From the NCBI GenBank assembly GCA_018371855.1, contig JAHAKD010000001.1:62001-126000 (forward strand): a stretch of DNA of 64,000 bases, written 5' to 3'. The notes below the pieces were generated by a model. It searched no databases and was not told the origin of the DNA. It worked only from the letters and a program-made list of their open reading frames with translations. This document shows positions 1-8,121 of this stretch, in pieces (position 1 is the stretch's first letter; every line of letters starts with the position of its first letter). Position numbers and translations under genes: made by a program. This DNA is from Clostridium sp. (GTDB taxonomy: Bacteria > Bacillota > Clostridia > TANB77 > CAG-508).

Positions 1-318
1 GTCTGCAATAATAGGGAAATTTACAATAAGACCGGTTTTTAGATAAATATCATATAACCAAGCAAGATGAGAGTTTAAACTATCAACACTAATACCAATA
101 AGTTCTGTATTTATTTTTTTAAAGTATGTATCTGCTTTGGCAAGACCAATTATCTCGGTTGTGCAGATAGGTGAAAAATCGCCCGGGTGTGAGAAAAATA
201 CAATCCATTTACCTTTATAGCTAGAAAGAGAGATGTCTCCCATCGTAGAAACAGCGTCAAAATCTGGAGCTTCCATACCAATTTTTAAGTTATTATTCAT
301 CATTATTTCATAATCCAT
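1..318 (-). CDS. Peroxiredoxin (AhpC/TSA family), C-terminus cut by window edge
   Basis: A thiol peroxidase that would reduce peroxides in the cytosol. The visible 106 residues hold the thioredoxin-like peroxiredoxin core: an AxDFDAVS start to the fold, then FFSHPGDFSPICTTE, in which the PxxxxPxC-type motif carries the peroxidatic cysteine. The ATG at 318 has a GGAG eight bases upstream. The gene leaves the window, so the resolving cysteine and the class (1-Cys or 2-Cys) cannot be judged. It is divergent from the DUF1540 gene. Confidence 0.85.
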   Translation of the reverse strand, partial: MDYEIMMNNNLKIGMEAPDFDAVSTMGDISLSSYKGKWIVFFSHPGDFSPICTTEIIGLAKADTYFKKINTELIGISVDSLNSHLAWLYDIYLKTGLIVNFPIIAD

Positions 319-446
319 AAAATTAAACTCCTTTAAAAATTTTTTATTATAATATATGAAAAAATTCTGCAGAAGTTACAAGGATAAAAATAGAAAAGAA
401 TAAAAAGAATTTAAACGTAAATAATAAAAACAAGGAGGTATGTAAA

Positions 447-611
447 ATGGAAAGTAATCAAAAAATTCATTGCTCAGTTGGAAGTTGTAAATATAATGAT
501 ATAACAGTTCAGGAATGTAAATTAAAAGCTATAAATATTATGCCAAATACAAATGTAAATACAGGTGATGAAAAGGAAACAATGTGTGTAAGTTATAAAA
601 ACAATAAATAG
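447..611 (+). CDS. DUF1540 small cysteine-containing protein
   Basis: A 54-residue protein with cysteines at about 9, 14, 24 and 47, in the spacing of DUF1540, a small clostridial family thought to bind metal. It begins with ATG 447 after an AAGGAGG site about eight bases upstream. It ends just before a hairpin shared with the convergent smpB gene. The family function is unknown and nothing here adds to it. The protein has no membrane segment or signal peptide. Confidence 0.75.
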   Translation: MESNQKIHCSVGSCKYNDITVQECKLKAINIMPNTNVNTGDEKETMCVSYKNNK

Positions 612-631
612 AGGTTAGTGAAAATAATTAT

Positions 632-665
632 AAAAGACATTGCCATTAGGTAATGTCTTTTTAAT
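632..665. terminator. Bidirectional intrinsic terminator between DUF1540 gene and smpB
   Basis: The arms AAAGACATT and TAATGTCTTT flank a short loop and are followed by T-rich sequence on both strands. It sits between two convergent genes, so it probably serves both. Confidence 0.75.
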
Positions 666-666
666 A

Positions 667-1122
667 TTATAAATTTTTTTCACGTAAATTTTTCATGATT
701 TGTTTATTAGCATCTTTCTTTTTTAAATCTTCTCTTTTATCATATAATTTTTTACCCTTACCTAAACCTAGTTCTAATTTTACAAAACTACCTTTAAAAT
801 AAATATTTAACGGTATTAACGCATATCCTTTTTGTTTTAATAATCCATATAATTTAAGAATTTCTTTTTTATGTAATAATAGTTTTTTTGGTCTTAAAGG
901 GTCTTTATTATATATATTTCCATGCTCGTAAGGACTAATATGCAAATTATATACATAACATTCGCCATTAGAAATGCTAGCATAGCTATCTTTTAAATTT
1001 ACTTTGCCTAATCTTATAGATTTAATTTCTGTACCTGAAAGAACAATGCCAGTTTCGTAAGTATCTAAAATTTCATAATTATGCTTAGCTGTAGGGTTCT
1101 TAGCAATTAATTTTGTATTCAT
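667..1122 (-). CDS. smpB: SsrA-binding protein SmpB
   Basis: Partner of tmRNA in trans-translation. It binds the tRNA-like domain of tmRNA and delivers it to ribosomes stalled on truncated mRNA. At 151 residues it has normal family length. Recognisable blocks are IAKNPTAKHNYEILDTYETG at the start, GTEIKSIRLGKVNLKDSYA, and a basic C-terminal tail (YDKREDLKKKDANKQ), which folds in the mRNA channel. The start has GAGGTAAG upstream. The tmRNA gene lies about 60 kb away at 61338, whereas in many Firmicutes the two are near neighbours. Confidence 0.97.
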   Translation of the reverse strand: MNTKLIAKNPTAKHNYEILDTYETGIVLSGTEIKSIRLGKVNLKDSYASISNGECYVYNLHISPYEHGNIYNKDPLRPKKLLLHKKEILKLYGLLKQKGYALIPLNIYFKGSFVKLELGLGKGKKLYDKREDLKKKDANKQIMKNLREKNL

Positions 1123-1190
1123 AAATCTTACCTCGCTTAATTTGTTAATTAATAACTGTATTATAGCATGAATATATGAAAAGTAAAAGA

Positions 1191-1220
1191 TTAAGCTGCC
1201 ACAAAAGAGTAGCAGCTTAT
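1191..1220 (-). terminator. Intrinsic terminator downstream of the 1236-1670 gene
   Basis: The inverted repeat AAGCTGC/GCAGCTT at 1193-1199 and 1212-1218 is followed on the minus strand by a T-rich run. It ends the secreted-protein gene before smpB. Confidence 0.7.
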
Positions 1221-1235
1221 AGATTAATGTGAAAA

Positions 1236-1670
1236 TTATTCATTATGATTTCTTTTAACTAAATACCATATAAGAAATGCAATTCCTAATACAACAGCTA
1301 CTACTATTATCCACGACCAAACTGTACCATTAGAAAAAGCTGATGTTGCAGCTGTGGTTGCAGTTCTAGTAGCATTATATACACCATCTTTCATATCTGT
1401 AGTAGCTTCGCCTACACCATTTGTAAAGTCCTTTGCTTGTTCTTCAGTTTTAGTAACAACATTACTAGACATATCTTTTATTGAGTTAGCAGTATTTTGA
1501 ACAGCATTTGATGCATCTTGCATAACATTTTCTGTATGTCCAACACCATTTTTGGTAGATTCTGCAGCTTTATGAAGCATATCATTATTAGCAAAAGAAT
1601 TACCTGTTATAAAAAATACAATTACAGCAGAAAATATAATAAAAGAAATCTTTTTAGCTATGTTAGCCAT
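1236..1670 (-). CDS. Secreted, C-terminally membrane-anchored helical protein of unknown function
   Basis: I do not recognise a family. The 144 residues start with a signal-peptide-like stretch (two lysines, then about 18 hydrophobic residues ending near NSFA). A region of about 80 polar residues follows, rich in Ala, Thr, Asn, Glu and Lys with a heptad-like pattern suggesting amphipathic helices. A single transmembrane segment lies near residues 115-137 and a short basic tail ends the protein. The likely topology is an extracellular helix tethered to the membrane. It has its own terminator, and the next gene upstream has a similar signal-linker-TM layout. Confidence 0.6.
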   Translation of the reverse strand: MANIAKKISFIIFSAVIVFFITGNSFANNDMLHKAAESTKNGVGHTENVMQDASNAVQNTANSIKDMSSNVVTKTEEQAKDFTNGVGEATTDMKDGVYNATRTATTAATSAFSNGTVWSWIIVVAVVLGIAFLIWYLVKRNHNE

Positions 1671-1770
1671 AATTTACCTCCTGCTTAAGTTTGAGGATAT
1701 TATCTGCAAATAAATTTACAAATAATAAAAATACCTCAATATTATTTTTAGAAATTTAATTAAAAATATG

Positions 1771-1804
1771 CAAAAAAAATAAACCAATCTATCTAAAGAT
1801 TGGT
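1771..1804 (-). terminator. Intrinsic terminator of the 1812-2099 gene
   Basis: The arms ACCAATCT/AGATTGGT at 1783-1790 and 1797-1804 are followed on the minus strand by a run of T. Confidence 0.8.
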
Positions 1805-1811
1805 AATAAAT

Positions 1812-2099
1812 TTAATGTTTTAATCTAATTAATATAGCAATACTTAATAATATAAGTAAAATTCCGATTACAATTAATAAAATATTTAAAATATTAGAAA
1901 TATCTAATCCACTAGAAGATGTAGTAGAATATGTGCTTGATGTAGTTGGTTGGTAAGTTGAAGCTGTAGCCATAGTGTTAGATGTTTCGTTTGATGTAAG
2001 GTTCATGTCTATATCATCTGCTGCGAAAGCAGGTGCAATATTTACAAAAAATAAACTTAAAATTATTATTGGCATTAGTAATAAAAATTTTTTTATCAT
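1812..2099 (-). CDS. Small secreted membrane protein of unknown function
   Basis: A 95-residue protein. The ATG at 2099 has GGAGGG about eight bases upstream, which argues against the longer open frame extending to 2294. It has an N-terminal signal sequence (MIKKFLLLMP, then a hydrophobic core ending AFAA), a Ser/Thr-rich linker at about 35-63 and one strong transmembrane helix at about 70-90 followed by a basic RLKH tail. The layout is the same as in the neighbouring 1236-1670 protein, but the sequences are not obviously homologous. No function can be assigned. Confidence 0.55.
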   Translation of the reverse strand: MIKKFLLLMPIIILSLFFVNIAPAFAADDIDMNLTSNETSNTMATASTYQPTTSSTYSTTSSSGLDISNILNILLIVIGILLILLSIAILIRLKH

Positions 2100-2211
2100 A
2101 TGTTTAACCCTCCTAAAATGTCCCTTGTTTATATTATCTATTTTATATGTTATAATCATACACAAAAACATAAAAAAAGTCCATACAAAACTAAAAAAAA
2201 TTAAAAAAATA

Positions 2212-2240
2212 TTGACAATATAAAATCTTAAATATATCTT
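2212..2240 (+). promoter_or_regulatory. Sigma-A type promoter for the AAA+ ATPase gene
   Basis: TTGACA at 2212 and TATCTT at 2235 are separated by 17 bases, just upstream of the AAGGAG site at 2247 and the ATG at 2260. Confidence 0.6.
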
Positions 2241-2259
2241 TAAACTAAGGAGTGGTAAT

Positions 2260-4716
2260 ATGGACGAATATATGGAAAAATTAGTAAATAGCAAAGAATT
2301 CGAAGTGTTTAAAAATCTAGATAAAGCTACATTAAAAATTATTTTAATGTATTTAAAATTTAATTTAGTAGAAATGTACCAACAAACAGAAGTTGAAGCT
2401 AATAATAATCAAATAAGATATGCTATTATAAAAAGTTGTATACCATCAGACTATAATTATTTAGAATTTTTAATGAATTGTAATTATAGAATAAATTTAA
2501 ATATCGCTAGGAATGTATTTATAGATAAAATTGGAGATAAAAAAGCTAAATGCCAAAAATGTGGTCTACAATATTGTATAAAATATTTAGTTAGAAATTT
2601 TTTATATGAAATATTAAATGCTCAAAAACGAGACAAAGTTGTGATAGATCCAGAAAAGTTAATAAATATGTTTTTAAATGAAGAACCAAAAGAGGTTTTA
2701 TATAATTCTAGTGATATTAGATTTGACAATATAGATACAGTAACATTAATGTTTGTAGAAATATTATTAAAAAATAAATTTATTAAATTAAAAGAATATA
2801 CTGCTGATACTAAACTTGCAAAATTTAATGCTCTAAATTTAGTTAAATTAGAAAATAGTATATATTATATTAATAAAATACATCAGTATTATTCAGGAAA
2901 TTATGATAATGAATTAACAATTAATATAGATGATTTCGAAAAAAATATAGAAATTAATTCAAATGAAAGTTATGAATTTGTATATGGCTTAGCTGCATAT
3001 TATGAATATTTAATTGAAGTAAAACAGGTAGATGTTATAAAGCAATTAGAAAATTATTTAGCAAGAAGAAATAAGGATAAGATAACTAACAGAGGAAAAT
3101 ATTTTAATAGAATTTATTTAAATAGGCTAGAAAAATTATCTTGTAATAAAGAGACAAAAAATAAGATAAAAAAGCTATTTAATTATGTATTAAATTATAA
3201 TTACACAACAGCAACACCATTTGTACCTATTAATATTGTAATGTATACAGAAGATAGGGAAATGGCTACAAATATTTCGGAGTTAATTGGTGAATATATG
3301 TGGTATTTTGTATATTTAAAGGATAGTACAAAATATTATGAATATTCAATGAATGAGATTATTTCTGATAAAAATCTTATAAATCAAATGTATGTTGATT
3401 ATAGCAATGGAAAAACTGCATACAAATATGGAATAATACGAATTATGGATTTCCAAAATATAATTTATGCATCAGATAAAGACCAAAATATAATATTAAA
3501 TTTATTAGCAGAAAAAATATTAAAAAATAATTCTAGAATAGTAACAATGATATATGGAAAAAAAGAGGTAATAAAAGGAATATTAGATAAACATCCAATT
3601 TTATCAGAAGATTTATTTAATATAGAATTAAACATTGACGAATTGGATATAAATGAAGTTTATAATATAGTTATAGAAAGATTAAGTTTAACAGAACAAT
3701 TGACTCCAGAAATAAAAGAAAAGATATACAATTATATAAAATTAAGTTATGGAAGTAGTGAGTTAAAAAATACAGAATATGCTAAAGTATTATTTAATAA
3801 GATAATATTAAATGAAAAAAGCACTTTTGATGAGAATAAAAATAAGGTTCTAGAGTTAGAGGATATTCCTAATTTATATAATACAAGAGATTTACCACAA
3901 ATCTTATCAGAACTAAATGAAATGATAGGACTAGGTAAGATAAAAAAGCAAATTAATAATCTAGTAAGTTTATTAAAATTTAATAAACGAGCAAATATTG
4001 ATATTTCTAAATTTAATCTTCATATGGTATTTACAGGTAATCCAGGAACGGGAAAAACAACTGTTGCAAGAATTTTTAGTGATATCCTATATAATTTAGG
4101 ATATACTAAGAAAAATAAACTTGTAGAAGTGTCAGCCAAAGACCTTATAGCAGAATATGTTGGACAAACTGCTGGTAAAACATATAATGTACTAAAGTCA
4201 GCTTTTGGAGGAGTGTTATTTATAGATGAAGCATATTCAATTGTCGAAAGTGGTTCTAATGCTTCTTTTGCAAGTGATTGTATGACAACAATATTAAAGG
4301 TATTAGAAGATCAGAAAGATAATTTAATAGTTATTTTTGCAGGATATGAAAAGCAAATGGAGAAATTTATAAAATTTAATCCAGGCTTAAAATCTAGAAT
4401 AGGTTATACAATAAAATTTGATGATTATACGAGCCAAGAATTAATAGATATTTTTAAACAATTAGTGGAAAAAAATAATTTAAAAATTACAGATGAAGCA
4501 TTAAAGAAAGTAGAAGGCATAATAGAGACATCAAAAAAAGTTGAGGATTTTGGAAATGCAAGATATATAAATCAAATATATCAAGATATTTTAATTGAGC
4601 ATTCAAGGAACGTGGAAAATATAGAGAATGACGAAAATTTAATGGTTATAACAGAAGATGATATAGATGCAGAAAAATTAACAGCCAAAAATGAAGCAAG
4701 AAGGATAGGATTTTAA
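2260..4716 (+). CDS. AAA+ ATPase with CbbX/SpoVK-like C-terminal module
   Basis: An 818-residue protein. Residues 1 to about 540 are not recognisable; they include a cysteine cluster near 105-115 (CQKCGLQYC) that could bind metal. The C-terminal 270 residues form a complete AAA+ module of the CbbX/SpoVK type. It has Walker A GNPGTGKTTVA, the pore-loop-like segment EYVGQTAGKT, Walker B LFIDEAYS, sensor-1 region VIFAGYEKQM, the arginine-finger region NPGLKSRIG and sensor-2 FGNARYINQ. Such proteins remodel client complexes using ATP, but the client is unknown. Two more genes follow closely (1 and 6 bases), so it likely heads a small operon. Confidence 0.8.
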   Translation: MDEYMEKLVNSKEFEVFKNLDKATLKIILMYLKFNLVEMYQQTEVEANNNQIRYAIIKSCIPSDYNYLEFLMNCNYRINLNIARNVFIDKIGDKKAKCQKCGLQYCIKYLVRNFLYEILNAQKRDKVVIDPEKLINMFLNEEPKEVLYNSSDIRFDNIDTVTLMFVEILLKNKFIKLKEYTADTKLAKFNALNLVKLENSIYYINKIHQYYSGNYDNELTINIDDFEKNIEINSNESYEFVYGLAAYYEYLIEVKQVDVIKQLENYLARRNKDKITNRGKYFNRIYLNRLEKLSCNKETKNKIKKLFNYVLNYNYTTATPFVPINIVMYTEDREMATNISELIGEYMWYFVYLKDSTKYYEYSMNEIISDKNLINQMYVDYSNGKTAYKYGIIRIMDFQNIIYASDKDQNIILNLLAEKILKNNSRIVTMIYGKKEVIKGILDKHPILSEDLFNIELNIDELDINEVYNIVIERLSLTEQLTPEIKEKIYNYIKLSYGSSELKNTEYAKVLFNKIILNEKSTFDENKNKVLELEDIPNLYNTRDLPQILSELNEMIGLGKIKKQINNLVSLLKFNKRANIDISKFNLHMVFTGNPGTGKTTVARIFSDILYNLGYTKKNKLVEVSAKDLIAEYVGQTAGKTYNVLKSAFGGVLFIDEAYSIVESGSNASFASDCMTTILKVLEDQKDNLIVIFAGYEKQMEKFIKFNPGLKSRIGYTIKFDDYTSQELIDIFKQLVEKNNLKITDEALKKVEGIIETSKKVEDFGNARYINQIYQDILIEHSRNVENIENDENLMVITEDDIDAEKLTAKNEARRIGF

Positions 4717-4717
4717 A

Positions 4718-5032
4718 ATGTATTATACATATATGTTAAGATGTACAGATAATTCAATTTATACAGGAATTACTACTGATTTGGAAAGAAGAATGGATGA
4801 ACATTTTGCCCAAGGAGAAAAATGTGCCAAATATACTAAAAGGCATAAAGCCAAAAAGCTGGAAGCAGCATGGAGTAGTGAAGATAGAAAACTAGCTTCA
4901 AAATTAGAATATTATATAAAACATTTACCAAAAAATGAAAAAGAAGATATTATAAAACACAATAAAAATATAACTGTTCTAAGTGAAAAATTAGATATTG
5001 CATCTTATAAAAGAATTAGATTAAAGAGGTGA
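4718..5032 (+). CDS. GIY-YIG nuclease-fold protein, UPF0213/YhbQ type
   Basis: A 104-residue single-domain protein of the standalone GIY-YIG family. The motif appears as YTYMLRC...SIYTGIT, followed by DLERRMDEH with the conserved arginine, and KLEYYIKHL near the C-terminus. Family members bind or nick DNA weakly and their role is poorly defined. It starts one base after the AAA+ gene ends, so it is probably translated together with it. There is no strong ribosome-binding site of its own. Confidence 0.85.
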   Translation: MYYTYMLRCTDNSIYTGITTDLERRMDEHFAQGEKCAKYTKRHKAKKLEAAWSSEDRKLASKLEYYIKHLPKNEKEDIIKHNKNITVLSEKLDIASYKRIRLKR

Positions 5033-5038
5033 AAAGAA

Positions 5039-5545
5039 ATGGAAAAAGAAGCATTTTTTAAATTATCATATGGACTATATATTATAACTACAAAATATGA
5101 AGACCATTTTGCAGGATGTGTTGTAAATACTGTTGTGCAAGCCACAGCAGAAGAAAAGCCAAAATTATTAGTAACTGTAAATAAAGAGAATGATACTAAT
5201 GTAACAATTAAAAAATCCAAGAAAATAAATATATCTGTGTTATCACAAGATGCAGATATGTTATTAATTGGTAAATTTGGATTTAGAAGCAGCAAAGATG
5301 TTAATAAATTAGAGGGAACAGAGCATATAATGGGAAAAAATGATATTCCAGTAATTACTAAAGCTACATCATCATATATAGAAGCAAATGTAATAAACGA
5401 AATAGATTGTGGAACACATACTATATTTGTATTAGAGGCAGAAGAGGCAAAAATATTAACTAACGAGCCAGTTTTGACATATGATTATTATCACAATGTA
5501 ATAAAAGGAAAGACACCACCAAAAGCATCATCTTTTAGTAATTAA
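5039..5545 (+). CDS. Flavin reductase-like FMN-binding protein
   Basis: A 168-residue FMN-binding split-barrel protein of the flavin reductase-like/flavoredoxin group. It starts with KLSYGLYIITTKYEDHFAGCVVNTVVQAT, the family opening in which substrate and FMN phosphate are bound. It continues with PKLLVTVNKENDTN and ends in a YDYYHNVIKGKTPP tail typical of clostridial members. It would pass electrons between NAD(P)H or rubredoxin-type donors and flavins. It follows the GIY-YIG gene with a GAGGTG site. Confidence 0.8.
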   Translation: MEKEAFFKLSYGLYIITTKYEDHFAGCVVNTVVQATAEEKPKLLVTVNKENDTNVTIKKSKKINISVLSQDADMLLIGKFGFRSSKDVNKLEGTEHIMGKNDIPVITKATSSYIEANVINEIDCGTHTIFVLEAEEAKILTNEPVLTYDYYHNVIKGKTPPKASSFSN

Positions 5546-5599
5546 AAGTAGAGGCTCTTATGTTAAATGGAATACTAAAAAAGAGGAGGCAATATAAAA

Positions 5600-5782
5600 A
5601 TGCAAGAACATGTGGAATTAGAGGTTTCATTAGAAATAATAATGGCAGAAATTGCAAATTGCATGTTTAATTTAAAAACTAAAGAAGACGAAATAAAACT
5701 TAATAAGTTAATAGCACTTCAAGAAAGTGCATATAAAGGAAATAGAGAAAGTGTCAAAAAGATATTAAATAAGGAGTTCTAA
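5600..5782 (+). CDS. Small putative antitoxin of the first zeta-like module
   Basis: A 60-residue acidic-to-neutral helical protein after a strong GAGGAGG site. Its end, AYKGNRESVKKIL, matches IYKGNSNIIKMVL in the small protein at 6785, so the two are paralogues. It lies one base before a zeta-toxin-like kinase gene, the position of the antitoxin in epsilon/zeta and PezAT systems. It is shorter than classical epsilon (about 90 residues) and has no DNA-binding domain like that of PezA. The antitoxin role is inferred from position only. Confidence 0.55.
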   Translation: MQEHVELEVSLEIIMAEIANCMFNLKTKEDEIKLNKLIALQESAYKGNRESVKKILNKEF

Positions 5783-5783
5783 T

Positions 5784-6788
5784 ATGGAAAGAAGAGAAAT
5801 TTCAAAAGAAGTATACGATAAGATAATAAAGCAAATACCCAACCCAATAATAGAAATGTTGCCAGATAAACCAGAAAATTTATTAAAATATGCAACCAGA
5901 ATTAAAGAGGTTCAATTTTCTAAAAATGTTGATGAACCTACCAAAAAATTAATGAAAGAAAAATTATTAAGTGATGAAGAATATTTAAGAACTTTTTTCT
6001 TCGTTATGGCTATTACTTTTTATAACAAAAAGAGAGTAGAAAATCCAAAAATAAAAATAGTTGCAGCACAAACAGGGAGTGGAAAAAGCAATTTAACTGC
6101 AAAACTTTTAAGAGAAGATGAAAATTATATTTTTGTTGATTCAGATAAATATAAGCACTTTAGATATGATGCGAAGGACATTGCAGATGAATACCAAGTG
6201 TTATATCCATTTTTGACAGGACCAGATGGATATGATCATGCAGATAATATATATGAATATGCAATAGCAAACAAATATAATATTATAAAAGAATCAGCTC
6301 CTTCAAAAAATAAAGGATTATTAAATGTTGATGCAGAAGAGCTTTTAAAAAATAATTATAAAATTTCTGTGTATATCTTAGCTGTTGGTGAGCTAAATAG
6401 CTTATTATCAGTACATGAAAGATATGAGTTACAAATAATACATGGCTTAAAAACTGCTAAATTAACATCTATAGGAAGACACGATGAATCATACAAAGCT
6501 TTAATACCAAATGTTAAAGAAATAATAGATGATAAAAGAATAAGTAGTATTAATGTATATATACGTGGAAATTTGGCTAATGAATATAATCCAACACAAG
6601 TATTTCCTTCTGAGAGATTTTGTGATATAATAAAGAACCTTAAAGTTGTTAGAGAAGAAGATAATGACAATACAAAAAAAGAATTTAAAGAAAGATATGA
6701 ATTAGTACATAAACAAATGAAAGCTAGAAAGGCACCGAAGGCACAATTTGAGCAGCTTGAGGAGATTTATAGGAGGAGCATTAAATGA
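5784..6788 (+). CDS. Zeta-toxin-like P-loop kinase, copy 1
   Basis: A 334-residue protein. Residues 1-88 form an N-terminal extension shared with copy 2. A zeta-like P-loop kinase core follows: Walker A AAQTGSGKSN (lysine near 101), the acidic VDSDKYKHF segment where zeta toxins hold their catalytic aspartate, ESAPSK after the central sheet, and a late RHDESY. Zeta toxins phosphorylate UDP-N-acetylglucosamine, blocking cell-wall synthesis. Whether this diverged member keeps that substrate is unknown. It overlaps the next small gene by four bases. Confidence 0.7.
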   Translation: MERREISKEVYDKIIKQIPNPIIEMLPDKPENLLKYATRIKEVQFSKNVDEPTKKLMKEKLLSDEEYLRTFFFVMAITFYNKKRVENPKIKIVAAQTGSGKSNLTAKLLREDENYIFVDSDKYKHFRYDAKDIADEYQVLYPFLTGPDGYDHADNIYEYAIANKYNIIKESAPSKNKGLLNVDAEELLKNNYKISVYILAVGELNSLLSVHERYELQIIHGLKTAKLTSIGRHDESYKALIPNVKEIIDDKRISSINVYIRGNLANEYNPTQVFPSERFCDIIKNLKVVREEDNDNTKKEFKERYELVHKQMKARKAPKAQFEQLEEIYRRSIK

Positions 6789-6997
6789 CGGAAGAATATG
6801 TAGAGCTTGCCACAGAAATTGTAGAAGAGCAATTAGCGACTGTTATGAACGAATATGCAGTAAGCAAAAACCAACAGGCTAATAAGGTATTAAAGCAAAA
6901 AATAGAAGTATTACAACAAATGAAAGGTGAAATATATAAAGGTAATTCAAATATTATAAAGATGGTATTAAAAAGAAAGAAGAAAGGAATAATATGA
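6785..6997 (+). CDS. Small putative antitoxin of the second zeta-like module
   Basis: A 70-residue helical protein that starts within the last four bases of the first zeta-like gene (ATGA overlap), with GGAGGAG upstream. It shares the IYKGN...IIK motif near its C-terminus with the 60-residue protein at 5600 and ends in a basic KRKKKG tail. It in turn overlaps the second zeta-like gene by four bases. The order small gene then kinase is the same as in the first module. The antitoxin role is inferred from this repeated arrangement. Confidence 0.55.
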   Translation: MTEEYVELATEIVEEQLATVMNEYAVSKNQQANKVLKQKIEVLQQMKGEIYKGNSNIIKMVLKRKKKGII

Positions 6998-8055
6998 TTG
7001 ATTATAGCGAAACAAGAGGAATTTCAGAAGAAACATTAAATGAATTATTACAAGAATTAAACCCAGACTTTATAAAAAAATTACCAGATACACCACAAGA
7101 GATATTAAAGTTTGCAAGAAGAAGAGTAAACCCGTATATATCTGATAATATTAGCGAAATATTAGCTAAGCAAATGTTGGAAACAAGACAAACAGACAAA
7201 GAATATTTGTTGACTTTGTTTAAAGCTATAACTATTACATTTGCTAATGGTCAAGAGCCTTCCAAAAATCCAGTTGCAGCTGTATTAGTATCTCAAACAG
7301 GTGCGGGAAAAACTAGCTTAAGAGAATTAATAAATCCTCAAAATCAAGTATATATTGTTATAAATCCGGATTTATATAAAAAGTTTAGATCTGATGCAGA
7401 GGAAATCAGAGGAAAAGACAGAACTCATTTTGGAGCCTTAACTGGAATAGATTCATATGACCATGCAGCTAACATCAGAAATTATGCTATGCAAAATGGA
7501 TATAATATTTTAATCGAAGTGGCTCCTTCATTACAACAGGGGTTGATAGGCGTAGATGAAAAAGAATTAGAAGAACATGGTTATAAACTAGATTTGCACG
7601 TTATGGCTGTTGGAGATTTAGTAAGTGCTATATCTATACATCATAGATATGAAACTGCAATATTTGTATACAATGGTAAAGGTGATACTAAATTAACAGA
7701 TTTACATAGGCATGATGAATCTTATTTGGCTGTTAGCGAATGTTTAGAAGGTATGGATCCAGAAAGAATAAGTTTATATATTAGAAGTAAAAATATAGCT
7801 ATTCCTCCAAAAAAGATACAAACGGAAGGAAAAACAATGACAGAAATTTTAAATATGCTACAAAGAGAAAGATCTGCTTCAAATTATGCATATGTAGTAG
7901 GTAGCGGAGAAACATCTTTTATATCAGATTACCAAGATATATTACAATTAATGAAAAAAAGAAATGCTCCACAAGAAGAATATGAGCAATTAAATAATAT
8001 ATATGGAAGATATGTACATTATAAAAGTCAAATTAAAAGTGCAGAAGAAAGGTAA
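6994..8055 (+). CDS. Zeta-toxin-like P-loop kinase, copy 2
   Basis: A 353-residue paralogue of the 5784 gene, alike along its whole length. It has the N-terminal extension, Walker A VSQTGAGKTSL (lysine near 106), VINPDLYKKF with the aspartate of the NPD motif closer to canonical zeta toxins than copy 1, LTGIDSYDHAANI, EVAPSLQQG, and LHRHDESY. Divergence is moderate, so the duplication is not recent. It ends the four-gene coupled run and is followed by a strong hairpin. Confidence 0.7.
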   Translation: MIDYSETRGISEETLNELLQELNPDFIKKLPDTPQEILKFARRRVNPYISDNISEILAKQMLETRQTDKEYLLTLFKAITITFANGQEPSKNPVAAVLVSQTGAGKTSLRELINPQNQVYIVINPDLYKKFRSDAEEIRGKDRTHFGALTGIDSYDHAANIRNYAMQNGYNILIEVAPSLQQGLIGVDEKELEEHGYKLDLHVMAVGDLVSAISIHHRYETAIFVYNGKGDTKLTDLHRHDESYLAVSECLEGMDPERISLYIRSKNIAIPPKKIQTEGKTMTEILNMLQRERSASNYAYVVGSGETSFISDYQDILQLMKKRNAPQEEYEQLNNIYGRYVHYKSQIKSAEER

Positions 8056-8060
8056 AAATA

Positions 8061-8106
8061 ACAATAAGCGTGCTGATTATTAAACTCAGTACGCTTATTG
8101 TTGCTT
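8061..8106. terminator. Bidirectional terminator after the zeta-like modules
   Basis: A 16-bp stem (8061-8076 with 8086-8101, one G-T pair) lies between two convergent genes. The T-tract is better on the minus strand. Confidence 0.75.
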
Positions 8107-8121
8107 GGTCCGAAACAATAG

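Noticed and set aside
2100..2294. N-terminal extension of the 1812-2099 gene to 2294
   Set aside because: The strong GGAGGG site and signal peptide support the start at 2099; the extension crosses the divergent promoter region.
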